A program made the translations under genes and the position numbers. Shown here piece after piece: positions 10,585 through 22,189 of a stretch of 64,000 nucleotides of DNA (positions are counted from its first letter, which is position 1; the number at the start of each line of letters is the position of its first letter). This stretch comes from Paragorgia papillata. Its lineage: Eukaryota; Cnidaria; Anthozoa; Scleralcyonacea; Coralliidae. Where the stretch lies: positions 1,708,001 to 1,772,000 of the forward strand of contig JAWNZC010000367.1 in NCBI GenBank assembly GCA_035771165.1. Direction: 5' to 3'. The notes under the pieces were generated by a model. It ran no database searches. It was not told the origin of the DNA and saw only the letters and a program-made list of their open reading frames with translations.

Positions 10585-12094
10585 TTATTATATAGCCAAG
10601 CACTGTACAAGAGACAAAATTACAGCGAAATGTTTGAAACAACAAACTTGCGGCATAGGCAACTTAATACTTCCGCCATGCGTAATGATGCATTCACAAG
10701 TAGAGTTTCTCGCTGAGCTGTTCGGTAAACAGCTTCGAAATGTTGTATAAATGTTGCTCGAGAGGCAAAAAATGTGTTAAGCAGATCAACCAAAAAGATT
10801 AAAAGGTACCTTTATGAAGTCAAAAGGTGGGTCAGTTGTTTATATTAGCGTTGCTGTCGTGAAAAAGGTTTTGATTTCATGCAAAAATGAAACTGAAACA
10901 CCTTCGGCAGTGAAACTAAATTACTTAGTTGGTTGTTTGGGGAAAAAAACGTGCTTTTTACTACTCCAGATGCTTATCTAAATAAAAAAAGTCTCTTTAC
11001 TTGTGATCTCCTACGAAATGTGTGTTGTAAGCTTGATTTTAACCGTGAGTTTCTTTGTTTGGCAACAAATTATTATCAACCCGTTAATTTAGTTGGGTTT
11101 TTGAAGTAAAAAGACGTAATTTTTAGGTGAACTTTACCATTTAACATGCTAAATTGTGTATTTGTTAATGTATTTTTACACAATGTTGTTTTTTTTATAC
11201 ATTGGTTTGAGGGTGTTGATGTTTTTCTGTATAAAAATCCGTCAATTTCAACTCTTTTCGGCAGTTTAAAAAAACATGCCGCCATCTTGTTTTTTCCTCT
11301 ACTAGCAGGATATGAGCTGATAGCCTAGTAGTAGGGAACCAATCAGATTACGCAAAAGCTCATATCCGATAGCATGCTTTATAATAAATATATATATATA
11401 TAGTAAGGTTTGAGTACTGCCGAAAATATTGAACGTAGTTTCTCTCTGACGAAGGGCGTTTGCTCGAAACGTTAGAAACTATATTTCAATAAGGATTTGT
11501 ATTTCAACACTGCCTACGCAGCACACTACTTTTAAAAAAGTAGTAAAGATTAGTAAATATAATAAAAATAAATTTCTCTTTATAAATACTTAAAAGTAAA
11601 TTTCTCTTTCTAAATACATTCGTGGCAACAATGTCTAAATACTATTGTTGCTATATTGACAAAAGCAACAATTCTCAGTCGTATTATGACAGCTTGTTGA
11701 TAAATCAACCCTTTTATCTCCGAACATTATTGTTCTTTGCATGTCAAAACAGTAATTTTCTCGTAAGTTGGCACCGTAATTAGTTCAGCCATCTTAATCT
11801 GTAAAAACGTTGAACCCAGCTAGTAAACATATGGATATAGCTTGTGTGCTTTTATATAGCAATATAGTGTCTACAGTACTTCATCACAGCAAGTCTGTAG
11901 CTACAAGTTTAATATTTTTAATTTGGATAACAGCTTGAGAAATGGGAACCATCTTCTCATCATTGAAGATATAAAAATGTTTTGCTTATATTCAGTTTTT
12001 AATTTTCAACTTTTTCAGATACAAAAAGTTAAACTACTTTATACTCTATGAGTCTAACTCCAAGACGAGGCTTAAACTTTGACTATACACTCAC
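10585..12094. other. no gene recognised
   Basis: AT-rich sequence without a supportable gene. Overlapping frames at 11076-11330 on the two strands have no motif. The stretch at about 11440-11510 (gaaacgttagaaac) resembles a common retroelement-tail phrase but is too short to assign. Confidence 0.35.
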
Positions 12095-12422
12095 TCCAGC
12101 GACGTTTTTGACACAAACGCGGGGCACCGCCCTTTATCACTGTGTCTGTTTAGATTTAAAGTTCTGCAATTTAAACAGATATTGCCCACATGTGTTTTTG
12201 TCGGTTATTTAATAAACCTGGGGGAAAATAATCTTACACAACTAATTGGTTGAAGCAGAATATTTGGGGTGTTTAACAATGACTTCTTTATTGGATCACA
12301 AAAGGAATTATACATGTTGTTGATATCTATATACATTCATTGAATTAAATTCGTTAACTAAATCATAAACAGAAAGTCCAAGAATCGGAATTAGTTTCTT
12401 CTTTATATTTTTAAAATATTTA

Positions 12423-12650
12423 TTACCCTTTGGGACAAGGATAACTGCTATGCGGCTGGCAAATCATAGGCAGATAGTCTTGGTACTTCTTCATCTTTTG
12501 CAAGAAATCCGCTGGCCCAATGTTCTGTTTCATCCACCTTCTTCTCAGTTTCAGACTACGGTTTGCTTTCTTCATTATTGGCAAAGCCAAACAAACGCAC
12601 AGGGCCAGCAACAGTAAAAGACCAACGCTAGACTTCTTCATGCAAACCAT
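12423..12650 (-). CDS. small secreted peptide, family copy 2 (unknown function)
   Basis: A 75-residue protein starts MVCMKKSSVGLLLLLALCVC. The signal-peptide core spans residues 8-22. The mature region begins with IMKKANRSLKLRRRWMKQNI, strongly basic with a dibasic/tribasic RRR that could be a processing site, followed by GPADFLQKMKKYQDYL and a C-terminal Cys pair spaced C-x7-C ending CPKG. It is highly similar to copies 3 and 4 and less so to copy 1. The promoter element sits 74 bp upstream, the same distance as in copies 1 and 3. Intact frame, start context and conserved promoter argue for a working gene. Function unknown. Confidence 0.8.
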   Translation of the reverse strand: MVCMKKSSVGLLLLLALCVCLALPIMKKANRSLKLRRRWMKQNIGPADFLQKMKKYQDYLPMICQPHSSYPCPKG

Positions 12651-12723
12651 CCTTCGTTGTGTTTTTACACTGGATAGGTCAATACCAAGTTGATAATGTT
12701 CACGATTATTTCAGATGCTTGCT

Positions 12724-12732
12724 ATAATATAC
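12724..12732 (-). promoter_or_regulatory. TATA-like box of peptide copy 2
   Basis: On the minus strand the sequence reads gtatattat about 74 bp upstream of the ATG, followed by the ctgaaataatc element shared with copy 3. Confidence 0.55.
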
Positions 12733-12780
12733 GCTTATCAATCATTTATTAATGCTTTTAAGTATAGTTTAGTTTAAAAT

Positions 12781-13789
12781 GACAGAATTGCGAACAAGAT
12801 GGTGAAGTGGCACTTGGTCGGCATAAAACGATCGTTCGTCGCCTTCGGCTTCATTTCTGACAAATGACGGCAACAAATATGAAATATCCAGCAAATGTCG
12901 TAAATCAATGTAGTTTTTTGAAATATATCTGATTTACGGCTCGAATTTAACTTTACAAGACTTGCAACAACCTACGTTTATAAGAACCAAATCAATCGCT
13001 CCCCCCAGGACGGGCGAAGTTCAAATTATCCACGTGACCAAATACTCCAAGAATCTTGGAGTATTTAGAAATCACGTGACCAGCCTTTGCCAGGGTCTTC
13101 TCCTCTCGCCATTTTGAAAGCAGAGAAGGCCCTGGGTACGAGGTTATAATCTTCCAGGTCGTATTATCTTTTATAATTTTCCAACGAAAATATATTTTCA
13201 TTCAAATCAACTTAAATATATTTTTCCGCCAAAACTTGCAGGTCATTAACAAAGGCGGTAATGTCCTCAGCGCCGAGAAGGCATTGCCGCTCTTTTGGAC
13301 CTTTCAGCAACCAATGAACGTGCGCCATTTAGCATAATGTCTTGAAAACAAGTTCAGCAATTTATTAGTTGGTAATTAGCGGTATTCAAGAGCAGCGCAT
13401 CTTACAAGAGATCCTCTTGGTTTACCTTATGGCTACTATTTATTACAATACATGAATTTTTCAGTTGAGGGAACTGCGTATTTTGCGCGTATTTTGTTGT
13501 TGCTGCGATATTACAAGTACAATAGATTTAAACCCATGAGAATGTTCCCGAAAAAAAGAAAACAAGCGAAAAACAAGGCGAAAATTTGATACTTTTTATT
13601 CAACAATATTTTAAAGATATAGAAAGTAACGGATAATAAACTAAACAAAAACATAGGGATATATATATATATAGGTGCGCAATATGTATATGCGGATACT
13701 GCTGTTTGTTTGGCTTACAAATAATGATTTAACAATGTAAATTGTTCACTAAAATTACTAAAAATGCTAGGTAGATTAGATAGCCTGAG
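12781..13789. other. no gene; repeat fragments
   Basis: A hairpin (aatactccaagaatcttggagtatt, split by its centre) lies at 13039-13064. Bases 13140-13340 resemble the reverse complement of about 18240-18440 (gcattgccg, ggacct, tcagcaaccaat). No coding signal. Confidence 0.45.
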
Positions 13790-14260
13790 CTGGCTAAAAA
13801 CTGTCTCTTAACTGTGTCTGACGCCAGATTGTTTTGCCCTGTCTATAACACCAGACAGTTTTACTCGTCAAAGGGAGAAACATCGGACATCCTAGGCAGC
13901 AATGGGTTAACAAATAATTAATTATTAACTTTCGTTATGACAAGTGATTAACGACGCATCCCTGTCTGAGCCGGCCAAAAACGGCTTCTTTATTGTTGTA
14001 CTCTGTCTAACGTTATATACGATTTTACTCAAAGAGACAAAGACAGAGCTCTCAAACATCCTAGGTAGCAATGGATTAACCAATCCTTAACAAGTGATTA
14101 ACCCATCCCTGCCTGAGTCGGCCTTAAAACGGCCTCTTATTGTTTTACTTTTTCTAAAGCCAGATGTTTTTAATCTGTCTAGAACGCCAAACAATTTTAC
14201 TCATCAAAGAAAGAACCCTCTGACAGCTTATAGGCAGCAATGGGTTAACTGAATCTTTGC
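13790..14260. repeat. three tandem units of about 160 bp
   Basis: Three diverged units repeat the order gcctgagccggccaaaa, ctctgtctaacgcc-like, ttttactc, agcaatgggttaac. Single related units occur near 23.2, 36.3, 42.3 and 43.9 kb, so this is an interspersed family with a local tandem expansion. Confidence 0.65.
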
Positions 14261-15613
14261 CGATTTTTACTGACTTCTGCACAGAGAACTCATTCCTTTT
14301 TTTCGTACTTTTTCCTTTTTTCCATTTTGGCTTTTTTATGGCAATTCTAACGCCACAAAAATTGGATTGTTTTATTTAAACGCGTTGAGAGCTAAGACCG
14401 CGATGCTTTTCTTAACATTTGAGTGCTATGGATATTGCAAAACGTGGTTGTTTGAAACTCGAAACAGCTGTTTTTCTCTGTGTTATACATGGATGCGCAT
14501 GATGTTTGCTGAACGCTGAGACCGCAGCGTGTGGTTTTTCGAAAAAGTTCTCCCGAAGTGACACGGAGAAAACAGCCATATCGAGTTTCAAATTTCTTCG
14601 CGTTATAATTTGGAACTTTTTAGGTTGCCGTACACCTTCGCAGGCGGAAAGTTTTCATACAAAAAAAAGATTAAGAACAACGAGTAAATATAGTGGCGCA
14701 GAAATGTCGATGTTACGTTTTTTAATAGAAATAGAATTTATAGTAAAATTTTCTTTCAAGCGACGATTGCTAGAAACGTATTCTGCGTAAGAAGGGGGGG
14801 GGGGGGGAGAAACGTATTCTGCGTAAGAATGGGGGGAGAAACGTATTCAGCGTAAGAAGGGGGGGGGTAAACGTGTTACAATCTAAAGGAGATTGTTCAA
14901 TTTCCATCAATTTTTTAGAGACAATGGATAAATAATATCACCTACAAAACCATGTCTGGGAATTAGATAATTCCGAAGCTTTTGCATTGACAGCCATTCC
15001 CCTACGTTTACTTCAAGGCTGTAACTTTTCATCGAATATCGAAAACCTCCGACTCCAAGGAATCGAATTTAAAAATAATAAAAACCTCTTTGAGTTAAAG
15101 CTTGTGAGAGGCGATCACGACATCTGTCTAAAGGCTTGTCGTAAAATTGTTGATTTATGAAAACTAAAAATCATGAGCATATATTCTTGTCGCAATGTTA
15201 TACGCTGTAATTTGATATGGGGATTAAGAAATTTGCGACGTAACACGAACGCGCTACGTCTTTTAGACTGGAGGCACTCTTGAAGGTATACGGTATATTA
15301 ACCTTAAAGAGACAGTGTCGGGGTGCTGATTTGCTGAAGTGTATATGCATACACATGGAGGACATTTTCTACTTGAATCAAGCTACATTTTTGACCAGGG
15401 TTTAACAGTTGCTGTGGATGTTACGTTATAACCTAGCTAAATACATAGATTTGATGCTTTTATTCAAATCCCCACTCTTCGTGAAATGTCCACAGAGTTG
15501 CGAGTTGAAACGTTTAAAAAATGACATTATTGCAACGGCGATTAAGCATTTATTTCCAAATTTGTGACATGAAGATATGGAAGACAAGAAATAAATGGAA
15601 GCTTATATACCTA
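14261..15613. other. no gene; short G-rich tandem at 14775-14870
   Basis: Three copies of gaaacgtattctgcgtaaga, each followed by a run of 6-14 G, form a small tandem. The 94-codon frame at 14506-14790 has no motif and runs into this repeat, so it is not called as a gene. Confidence 0.45.
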
Positions 15614-15695
15614 CAATCCTGGACAAAACTGTTGGGCCACTTTGCCGATTTTGCCGATTTTCGCATTGTGTCCCAAGCACTTTTGTCCAGGATTG
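15614..15695. mobile_element. 82-bp foldback MITE, copy a
   Basis: Terminal arms caatcctggacaaaa / ttttgtccaggattg enclose a centre with a tandem gccgatttt. The element recurs almost identically at 16035-16116. Confidence 0.7.
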
Positions 15696-16034
15696 TCTGA
15701 AAATGACGAATTAAACAAAATCGAAGAAAAAAACAATTTGAGGGCGGCGATTCTGCGCAGTTTGCTCGAAAATGACATAAATACGCTCCCACATGCATGA
15801 ACAACAAATTGTTTGTGGGGTATAGAAGGTTTGGTGAATATGCAAATTAAATAGAACTCTCGTGCGGTGCGGGTGGGAACTCTGCAGAGACTCTGCTCCA
15901 GTGATCCCTTCCCCATTGAGGGGGTAAGGGGGAGCAGAGATGGGGGCTCTTTTATTAAACTGTATATATTTTGCAATGTTACAAAGTTAAAAAGCTGCGT
16001 TTTATTGAAAAATCATAAACTCGCCATTTTCAGA

Positions 16035-16116
16035 CATTCCTGGACAAAACTGTTGGGCCACTTTGCCGATTTTGCCGATTTTCGCATAGTGTCCCAAGCA
16101 CTTTTGTCCAGGATTG
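16035..16116. mobile_element. 82-bp foldback MITE, copy b
   Basis: This copy differs from copy a by only a few bases. Its left flank (cattttcaga) is the reverse complement of the right flank of copy a (tctgaaaatg), so the pair may be the ends of one composite element of about 500 bp. Confidence 0.65.
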
Positions 16117-16751
16117 TAGTTGGGAAATGGGTGTTTTTACGTTCGTTAACGGGATTAAGGAAAGATCTGTTTTGAAATCGCGCTGAAAGTGTTTGTTGTA
16201 GTTAGTGATCGTAGATTTCTAATTGTGGTGCTCTAATTGCGAGTTAACTGCCTGTTATGGTTCGTCCGTTTGTTCGTTTGCTAGTCGATCGTTCGTTTGT
16301 GTGGAATCAATAGCATACAAGCGAGGTTTTTGACGCCAAACAACCGCCTTTATAGCACTGGGTTTGTTTAGTCTTAAACTTTTGCAAGTGAAACAGATAT
16401 TGGCATGCATTAGTGTTTTGCTGGGTTATTTAATGAACCCGTGGAAAATAATCTTACTTATAAAAGTCTAATTGCTCGACATGTGGCAAATCTATATATA
16501 AAGACTATTCGAGTGTTTAATAACAAAGACGCGTTTAGTGGATCACAAAGAGAATTATACATGTTTAAATCAATGGACATCTATATATACATTTACTGAA
16601 TTAAACAGTGACTTCTTTATTGGATCACAAAATGAATTATACATGTTGTTGATATCTGTATGCATTCATTGAATTAAATTCGTTAACTAAATCATAAACA
16701 GAAAGTTCGAGAATCGGAATTAGAAGTTTTCTCTTTATATTTTTAATATCT

Positions 16752-16949
16752 TTATTTCCCTGTGGGACAAGGATAACCGGGGTCGTGCTGGCAATTCTGA
16801 AGCAGATAGTCTTGGTACTTCTTCATCTTTTTCATCCACCTTCTTCTCAGTTTTGGACCACGGTTTGCTTCATTCATTATAGGCAGGGCAAAACAAGCGC
16901 ACAGACCCAGCAAAAGCAAAAGACCAACGCTAGACTTCTTCCAGACCAT
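16752..16949 (-). CDS. small secreted peptide, family copy 3, with a 10-residue deletion
   Basis: A 65-residue protein starts MVWKKSSVGLLLLLGLCACF. Signal peptide and basic segment (KLRRRWMK) are as in copy 2, but the next ten residues, present in copies 2 and 4 as an Asn-Ile-Gly-Pro-rich segment, are missing by a clean in-frame 30-base deletion. The chain resumes at KMKKYQDYL and ends with the C-x7-C pair (CQHDPGYPCPTGK). The promoter 73 bp upstream is the best preserved of the group. The frame is open, so this is either a shorter functional variant or an early stage of decay. Function unknown. Confidence 0.75.
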   Translation of the reverse strand: MVWKKSSVGLLLLLGLCACFALPIMNEANRGPKLRRRWMKKMKKYQDYLLQNCQHDPGYPCPTGK

Positions 16950-17020
16950 ATTGCCCTTGTGTTTTTACTGTGGGCAAGTCAACACCAAATTGATAGTATT
17001 GAAGATTATTTCAGACGCTC

Positions 17021-17030
17021 TGTTATATAC
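17021..17030 (-). promoter_or_regulatory. TATA box of peptide copy 3
   Basis: On the minus strand ggtatataac lies 73 bp upstream of the ATG, followed by gcgtctgaaataatc. The same promoter block is found upstream of the remnant at 17.9 kb and, with a decayed TATA, upstream of copy 4. Confidence 0.65.
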
Positions 17031-17329
17031 CTTTTGACGACCTTGGGGACTCTCGCAACGAAGCAGCAAACTTTGAGGGTTCTCATATTCCTTGGGTCCC
17101 TGTCACTTGTAGCACTTAAAGCTTGTAAATAGAACGCAAATGCAAAATTACCGCCAAACAAACAAACTAAAAACTCATCGTTTGGCCTTTATTGCACCTC
17201 TAAGAAGAACAGTTTAGTGTTTAGATATAACAGTTAGGATTATCAAGTACAAATATAGAGTTAGTTTTTTAAATTACAAAGATTACGAAAAAACATTGTG
17301 AAACGGGTTGGTGACCAATCAATATTATA

Positions 17330-17850
17330 GATGTCGTGTATTAGTACATTCCAACTAGCTTTGTGAAAATGGCGTCTTTCGAAGAAAGCGGTAATCTTGC
17401 AAGGATATGATAATTTTGAAACAGGTGCTGATTAGTCACACCACGAGTGTCATGTATTAGGGCATTCAAACTATAGCTTTGTCAAAATAGCCTCTTTCAA
17501 AGAAAGCGGTAATTTTGCAAGGGAAATTTTAAAACAGGTGCTGATTAGTCACACCACAAGTGTCATGTATTAGTACATTCGAACTAGCTTTGTCAAAATG
17601 GCGTCTTCCGAAGAAAGCGGTAATTTTGCAAGGGATCATTTTGAAACAGGTGCTGATTAGTCACACCACGAGTGTCATGTATTAGTACTTTCAAACTAGC
17701 TTTGTCAAAATGGCGGCTTCCGGAAAACGCGATAATTTTACATGAGATCATTTTAAAACAAATTGCCGATTGATCACACCATGCATGCATAAGTGTCATG
17801 TAGCTACTATACATTCAAACTAGCTTGATCAAAATAGCGACTTTGAGCTT
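17330..17850. repeat. tandem array, about 115-bp unit, 4-5 copies
   Basis: Each unit repeats gaaacaggtgctgattagtc, acaccacgagtgtcatgta, ttcaaactagctttg, and gaaagcggtaattttgcaag-like words. The same units run in the opposite direction at 21130-21680. Confidence 0.8.
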
Positions 17851-17863
17851 TCAAGAACGGCGG

Positions 17864-18125
17864 ACCGTAAAAAGACCAACGCTAGACTTCTTTTGGACAA
17901 TTAATCCGTTGTGTTTTTTTCAGTAAGCAATTAGTCAATGGCAAAGTGATAGTATTGAAGAGTATTTCAGACGCTCTGTTATACCTTTCGACAGAGATTC
18001 TCGTATTGAAGCAACAAACTTTGGGGGCTTCCATATTACTTGGGTCCCTGTCATTTGTAGTACTTGAAGCTTGTAAATAAAACAAAAATACAAAATTACC
18101 GCCAAACAAACAAACTGGCAAACGT
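17864..18125 (-). pseudogene. peptide family remnant: promoter and first codons only
   Basis: The minus strand carries the family promoter block (gcgtctgaaata-like element and a TATA-like box about 78 bp upstream), then the leader, then the first dozen codons (KKSSVGL is readable) before sequence identity ends at about 17866. The start codon is mutated from ATG to ATT at about 17899-17901. The upstream flank matches that of copy 3 for about 170 bp. It cannot encode the peptide; it shows that at least five copies once existed here. Confidence 0.65.
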
Positions 18126-19330
18126 TTATTAATTGCTCTTCTTGTTTATATAGCTTCGCATAGGTAATTCAGTTCAAAAAGTTTATATTAATATTCCATA
18201 TGCTACAAAAGTACAATATTATTCGCGCTCGTGACACTTTTTAATTATAAGCTTGTTTTCGGGTCATTATGGCAAATAGCGCATGTTGATTGGTTGCTGA
18301 GAGGTCCGAAAAAAACGGCAATGCTCTCTCGGCACTGTTGGAGGAATTACGCTTTTTTAATGACTTGCATAGAAATTTGATTTGAATAGAAATGAACCGC
18401 GAATTAGACATTTTTGTTGGAGAATTTTAAACAATAATACGTCCTGGAACAAATATTAATGTTTCTTTAAAAGCGCGGATGCTAAATGAATGCTTAATTA
18501 GCAGGTGTAAACAGGAAACGAAAGAACAAGCTAAACGACAAGATGTGAGGGCGAGTAGGATGAGTTAAAAAACGAGTAAAAAAACAAACCAAAAGCTATA
18601 ATAAATGGCTTATTATTGTCCTTGGTATTTTCAATAAACCTTGTTTCTTCGTCGCTCGGTCTGTACGAAAATTTCAGGCAATTACTTCTCCGTATAAACT
18701 GACAGACCGCACACTTGGTTTTATAAAGCCTTTAGTATTAGTCGCTAGGTTAGTCTGGGAGTGTTTGGTATTTCTACTTTTTAGTTCCAACTACACCAAT
18801 TTGTCGAAAGTTTAATAAGGATTTGTAAAATATCTATCCTGTTGTTTGTATTGTGGCATAACCGTCTTTGCTTACTAGTAATAGAAAATCTTTAGAAAAT
18901 TTCGCTTGGTTGCATGCGAGGCTTACGCGCAGGAGAACTGTATTCGATAGAAGTCCTTTGCAACTGTAAAACAATGTGCTTGGCTTTACTGATGCAGGTG
19001 TCAAACTTTCTATAGGAGTCCACGTTTTTTATTGTTTGTTTGCCTTGTATAATAGACGGTAGTTTATTAAAGTTTCCGATAATTTATTCTTAATTGACAA
19101 GTATATACGTATGATTGATTAGCAACCGTTTCAAAAACTTTCCGTAATAATAAACGTGGTATTTCCACAAATTGTCGCTTGTATATAGTACTATTTGTCA
19201 TCATGCAAACTTTCAAAGAATTAATATAATACAATGAAACAGCTTAAAATAATACAGTTAGTATAAATACAATACACAGGTGATTATAGAAAATTTGCAC
19301 GCGCTGATTGGTCGAACTACTTCGGATTAA
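18126..19330. other. no gene; one repeat fragment
   Basis: About 18240-18440 is an inverted copy of 13140-13340. Otherwise AT-rich sequence without a supportable gene. Confidence 0.4.
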
Positions 19331-20140
19331 TTCCCAATGATCAATACAGCGTTTATTCAAAATGGCCGCCAGCCGAAATCCTAAAAGTTCTAAATGTGTT
19401 AAACAAAACAATTATTCGCCTCTCAGTGAAAACAATTATTCGATGATATTATTATTCGTTGTTATATACCAAAGACTTTCGTTCGCCAAAGATGAAATCC
19501 TATTGGTCAAATTGTGGTCAAGTGTTGTCAAACAAACTCAATGTTTCATTCTGCCGAGGGAAACATTGCACTGTTTCCCTCTGACGTCAACAACGAAGAA
19601 GGAAACAGTGCAATGTTTCCCTCTGACGTCAGCTTTAATCATGCGTTGTTCACGTGAATACACAATGATTATTGCATCAGATCAAGAAACTTTGGACTTT
19701 TCGGAACATTTTGAAAACAAGAGCTGTTTCGAGCTTGTTTGGAACGAAATAGTCCATTTTCCAAAGGAAAGCATATCTATATACATATCTTCAAAGAAGA
19801 TCTGAAGAAAATCTGGATAAATTTAAAGCTGTTCTTTGTACTTGTTGAGTCTGGTGTGTTTGTTCAGTTGAATTGAAAAGTCAAAGTATTTTGGTAAGTC
19901 TTTTTGCCTTTTACAAGTTTCGAAGTGTTTTGGTAAGTCTTTTTGCCTTTTACAAGTTTCGAGTCAGTTTGGTATTTTGTATTTTAAAAGTCTTTGGTAT
20001 ATAACAAAACGCTTGCTGACTTTTGCCTCGAGAAACATCGAGTTTTACGGTCCCTCAGGCTGTCACCCTCGGGCTAAAGCCCTCGGGTGACATGGAAGCC
20101 TTCGGGTCCGTAAAACTCGATGTTTCCCTCGGCGCCAGTC
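19331..20140. repeat. nested hairpins and a short tandem duplication
   Basis: A GC-richer hairpin at 19552-19632 (gggaaacattgcactgtttc and its complement), a direct duplication of gtaagtctttttgcctttta at 19893-19965, and a hairpin at 20025-20135 (aaacatcgagttttacgg / ccgtaaaactcgatgttt) are all visible. The 147-codon frame at 19362-19805 crosses these and is not supported as a gene. Confidence 0.6.
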
Positions 20141-20277
20141 AACAAGTATATAATATTCACCTCACCTTGGGCGAACAATTGTTAAATACTACGACATCAA
20201 TGATTCTAAAATAATACAATAAAAATAAGACAGTGATAGGGGCGGATCTAGGATTCTTTTTAGTTTGCCTCTTGTGA

Positions 20278-20992
20278 CATGGCCTTAAGGTCTTCGTTAA
20301 GGTTTGCAGGGTCATTTCTGTAAAGCGCTCTCAATTCGTCAGAATTTATTCCACAAAAATAAAATAGATATCGTTAGAAAGCTCTGAATTTGTAGAATAC
20401 AATGGTGTCTTTGGTTTCGCAATAAACACAAACCGTTAATAGTTGTGATTTTTTTAATTAAAACCAGAGGGCTTCACTCGGGGCGACTCGAGTAAAAAGC
20501 GTTTTATTTTGTTCAAAATCTTTTTTGTTCTTTGATTCCAAGATAAATTTCCAGCAAAACGGTGTCAGCGTTTTTTTATATGTCGAGTTTTGCCGATTTT
20601 ATTGACGACCAAAGTTAAAAATGCTGTTTTTCGACCAACGTTCGGACAAAATAAGTCATAAATTCGAAACTAGGCAATAAATAAAAAAAAAACGCTGACA
20701 CCGTTTTGCTGGACATTTATCTCGGAATCGAACTGCGAAAAATGTTTTTGAAGAAAATGAAATGCTTTGTTCTTAAGTCGCCACGAGTGAAGCCCTCTGG
20801 TTTTAATTAAAAAATTCACAACTATTAACGGTTTGTGTGTTTATCGCGAAACCAAATATACCATTGTATTCTACAAATTCATAGCTTTCTAACGATATAT
20901 ATTTTATTTTTGTGGCATAAATTCTCACGAATTGAAAGCTCTTTACAGAAATGACCCTGCAAACCTTAACGAAGACCTTAAGTCTGTGAAGA
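20278..20992. mobile_element. 715-bp foldback element with arms of about 300 bp
   Basis: The arms 20278-20580 and 20688-20992 are reverse complements at high identity (shared words ccttaaggtcttcgttaagg, tttgcagggtcatttctgta, aaccagagggcttcactcg, aacggtgtcagcg). The unique centre is about 105 bp. Non-coding; a long-arm MITE or foldback transposon. Confidence 0.8.
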
Positions 20993-21129
20993 AATCAGTC
21001 ACCGCTGAAAGAAATCTGCATTTTCAGAGTAGAAAAAGAAATCTTTATCCTTGAGTGAGAATGGCTCATACTTCAAGCAGGAAAAGCAATGGCCATTTAA
21101 AGCTTTTCCCAGAGACCCATGATCCTTTT

Positions 21130-21680
21130 GAAAGATTTCCGCTGTTTTCGAAAGCTCAAAGCCGCCATTTTGATTAAGCTAGTTTGAATGTATACTAAGT
21201 ACAATCTCACTCATGCCATGGTGGGAATAATCAGCAATGTGTTTCAAAATGATTCTTGTAAAATTCTCGTCGTTCTTGAAAGCTCGAAGCCGCCATTTTG
21301 ATCAAGCTAATTTGAATGTAGTGTTTGTACGTTTAAAATAATTTGTAAGATTACCGCCGTTCTTGAAAGCTCAAATCCGCTATATTGATCAAGTTAGTTT
21401 GAAACTAATGCATGCATGCATGGTGTAATTAATCAGCACCTGTTTCAAAATGAGCCCTTGCAAGATTACCGCTTTCTTCTGAAGACGCCATTTTGACATA
21501 ACTATAGTTTGAATGCCCTAATACATGACACTCGTGGTGTGACTAATCAGCACCTGTTTCAAAATTATCATATCCTTGCAAGATTACCGCTTTCTTCGAA
21601 AGACGCCATTTTCACAAAGCTAGTTGGAATGTACTAATACACGACATCTATAATATGACTGATCACCATGCAACCCGTTT
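21130..21680. repeat. tandem array, inverted partner of 17330-17850
   Basis: Four to five units in reverse orientation (gccgccattttgat, caagctagtttgaatgta, cagcacctgtttcaaaat). Together with peptide copy 4 it forms the right half of the inverted duplication. Confidence 0.75.
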
Positions 21681-22189
21681 CACCATCGTGTTCGTAATTT
21701 TCGGTAATTCATAAGCTAACTTTATTGGTACTGTCCTAACTGTTTTATCTAAAGACTATATACTGTTCTCCTTAGAGGTGCAATAAATGCTAAACGACGA
21801 GTTATTAGTTTTGGGTATATTACAAGTAATATTTAGCATTTCACTCGATTAAACTGGATAGACTACTGTAGGTAATTTTGGTGAAGGAAAATTTCGAGTG
21901 TAGAATATACCTTATAAGACCAAACCGGGACCGTTCCGAAAAATGCAACATCAACGCCTTTCGGGTTATTAGTTTGTTTGTTTGTCGGAAATTTTGCATT
22001 TGCGTTCTATTTACATAGCTTTAAGTGCTGCAAGTGACAGGAACCCAAATAATATGAAAGCCCCCAAAGTTACTGCTTCATTACGAGAGTCCCCGCTGTC
22101 GTCGAATGGTGTAAGAGAGCGTCTAAAATAATCTCCAATACTGGCAATTTGGCATTCAGACTTGCCCACCGTAAAAAAATCAACGAAAG

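Larger units (their letters stand above)
12095..12780. repeat. duplicated block carrying peptide copy 2
   Basis: This block aligns with about 16320-17050 not only over the peptide gene but over some 300 bp of 3' flank (shared words aacagatattg, gggttatttaat-like, aaaataatcttac, gaattatacatgtt) and about 90 bp of promoter. The copies therefore arose by segmental duplication rather than retrotransposition. Confidence 0.7.
16320..18125. repeat. left half of an inverted segmental duplication (partner 21130-22620)
   Basis: In order: 3' flank, peptide copy 3, its promoter, an array of about 115-bp tandem units, and the peptide remnant. The region 21130-22620 carries the same tandem units and a peptide copy in reverse orientation. 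The two halves are separated by about 3 kb of foldback elements. Confidence 0.65.

Noticed and set aside
15550..15976. Minus-strand ORFs of 85 and 121 codons
   Set aside because: They read through an 82-bp foldback MITE and have no protein features.
19362..19805. 147-codon plus-strand ORF
   Set aside because: It is made of hairpin repeats, lacks any motif, and half of it is an inverted duplication of itself.
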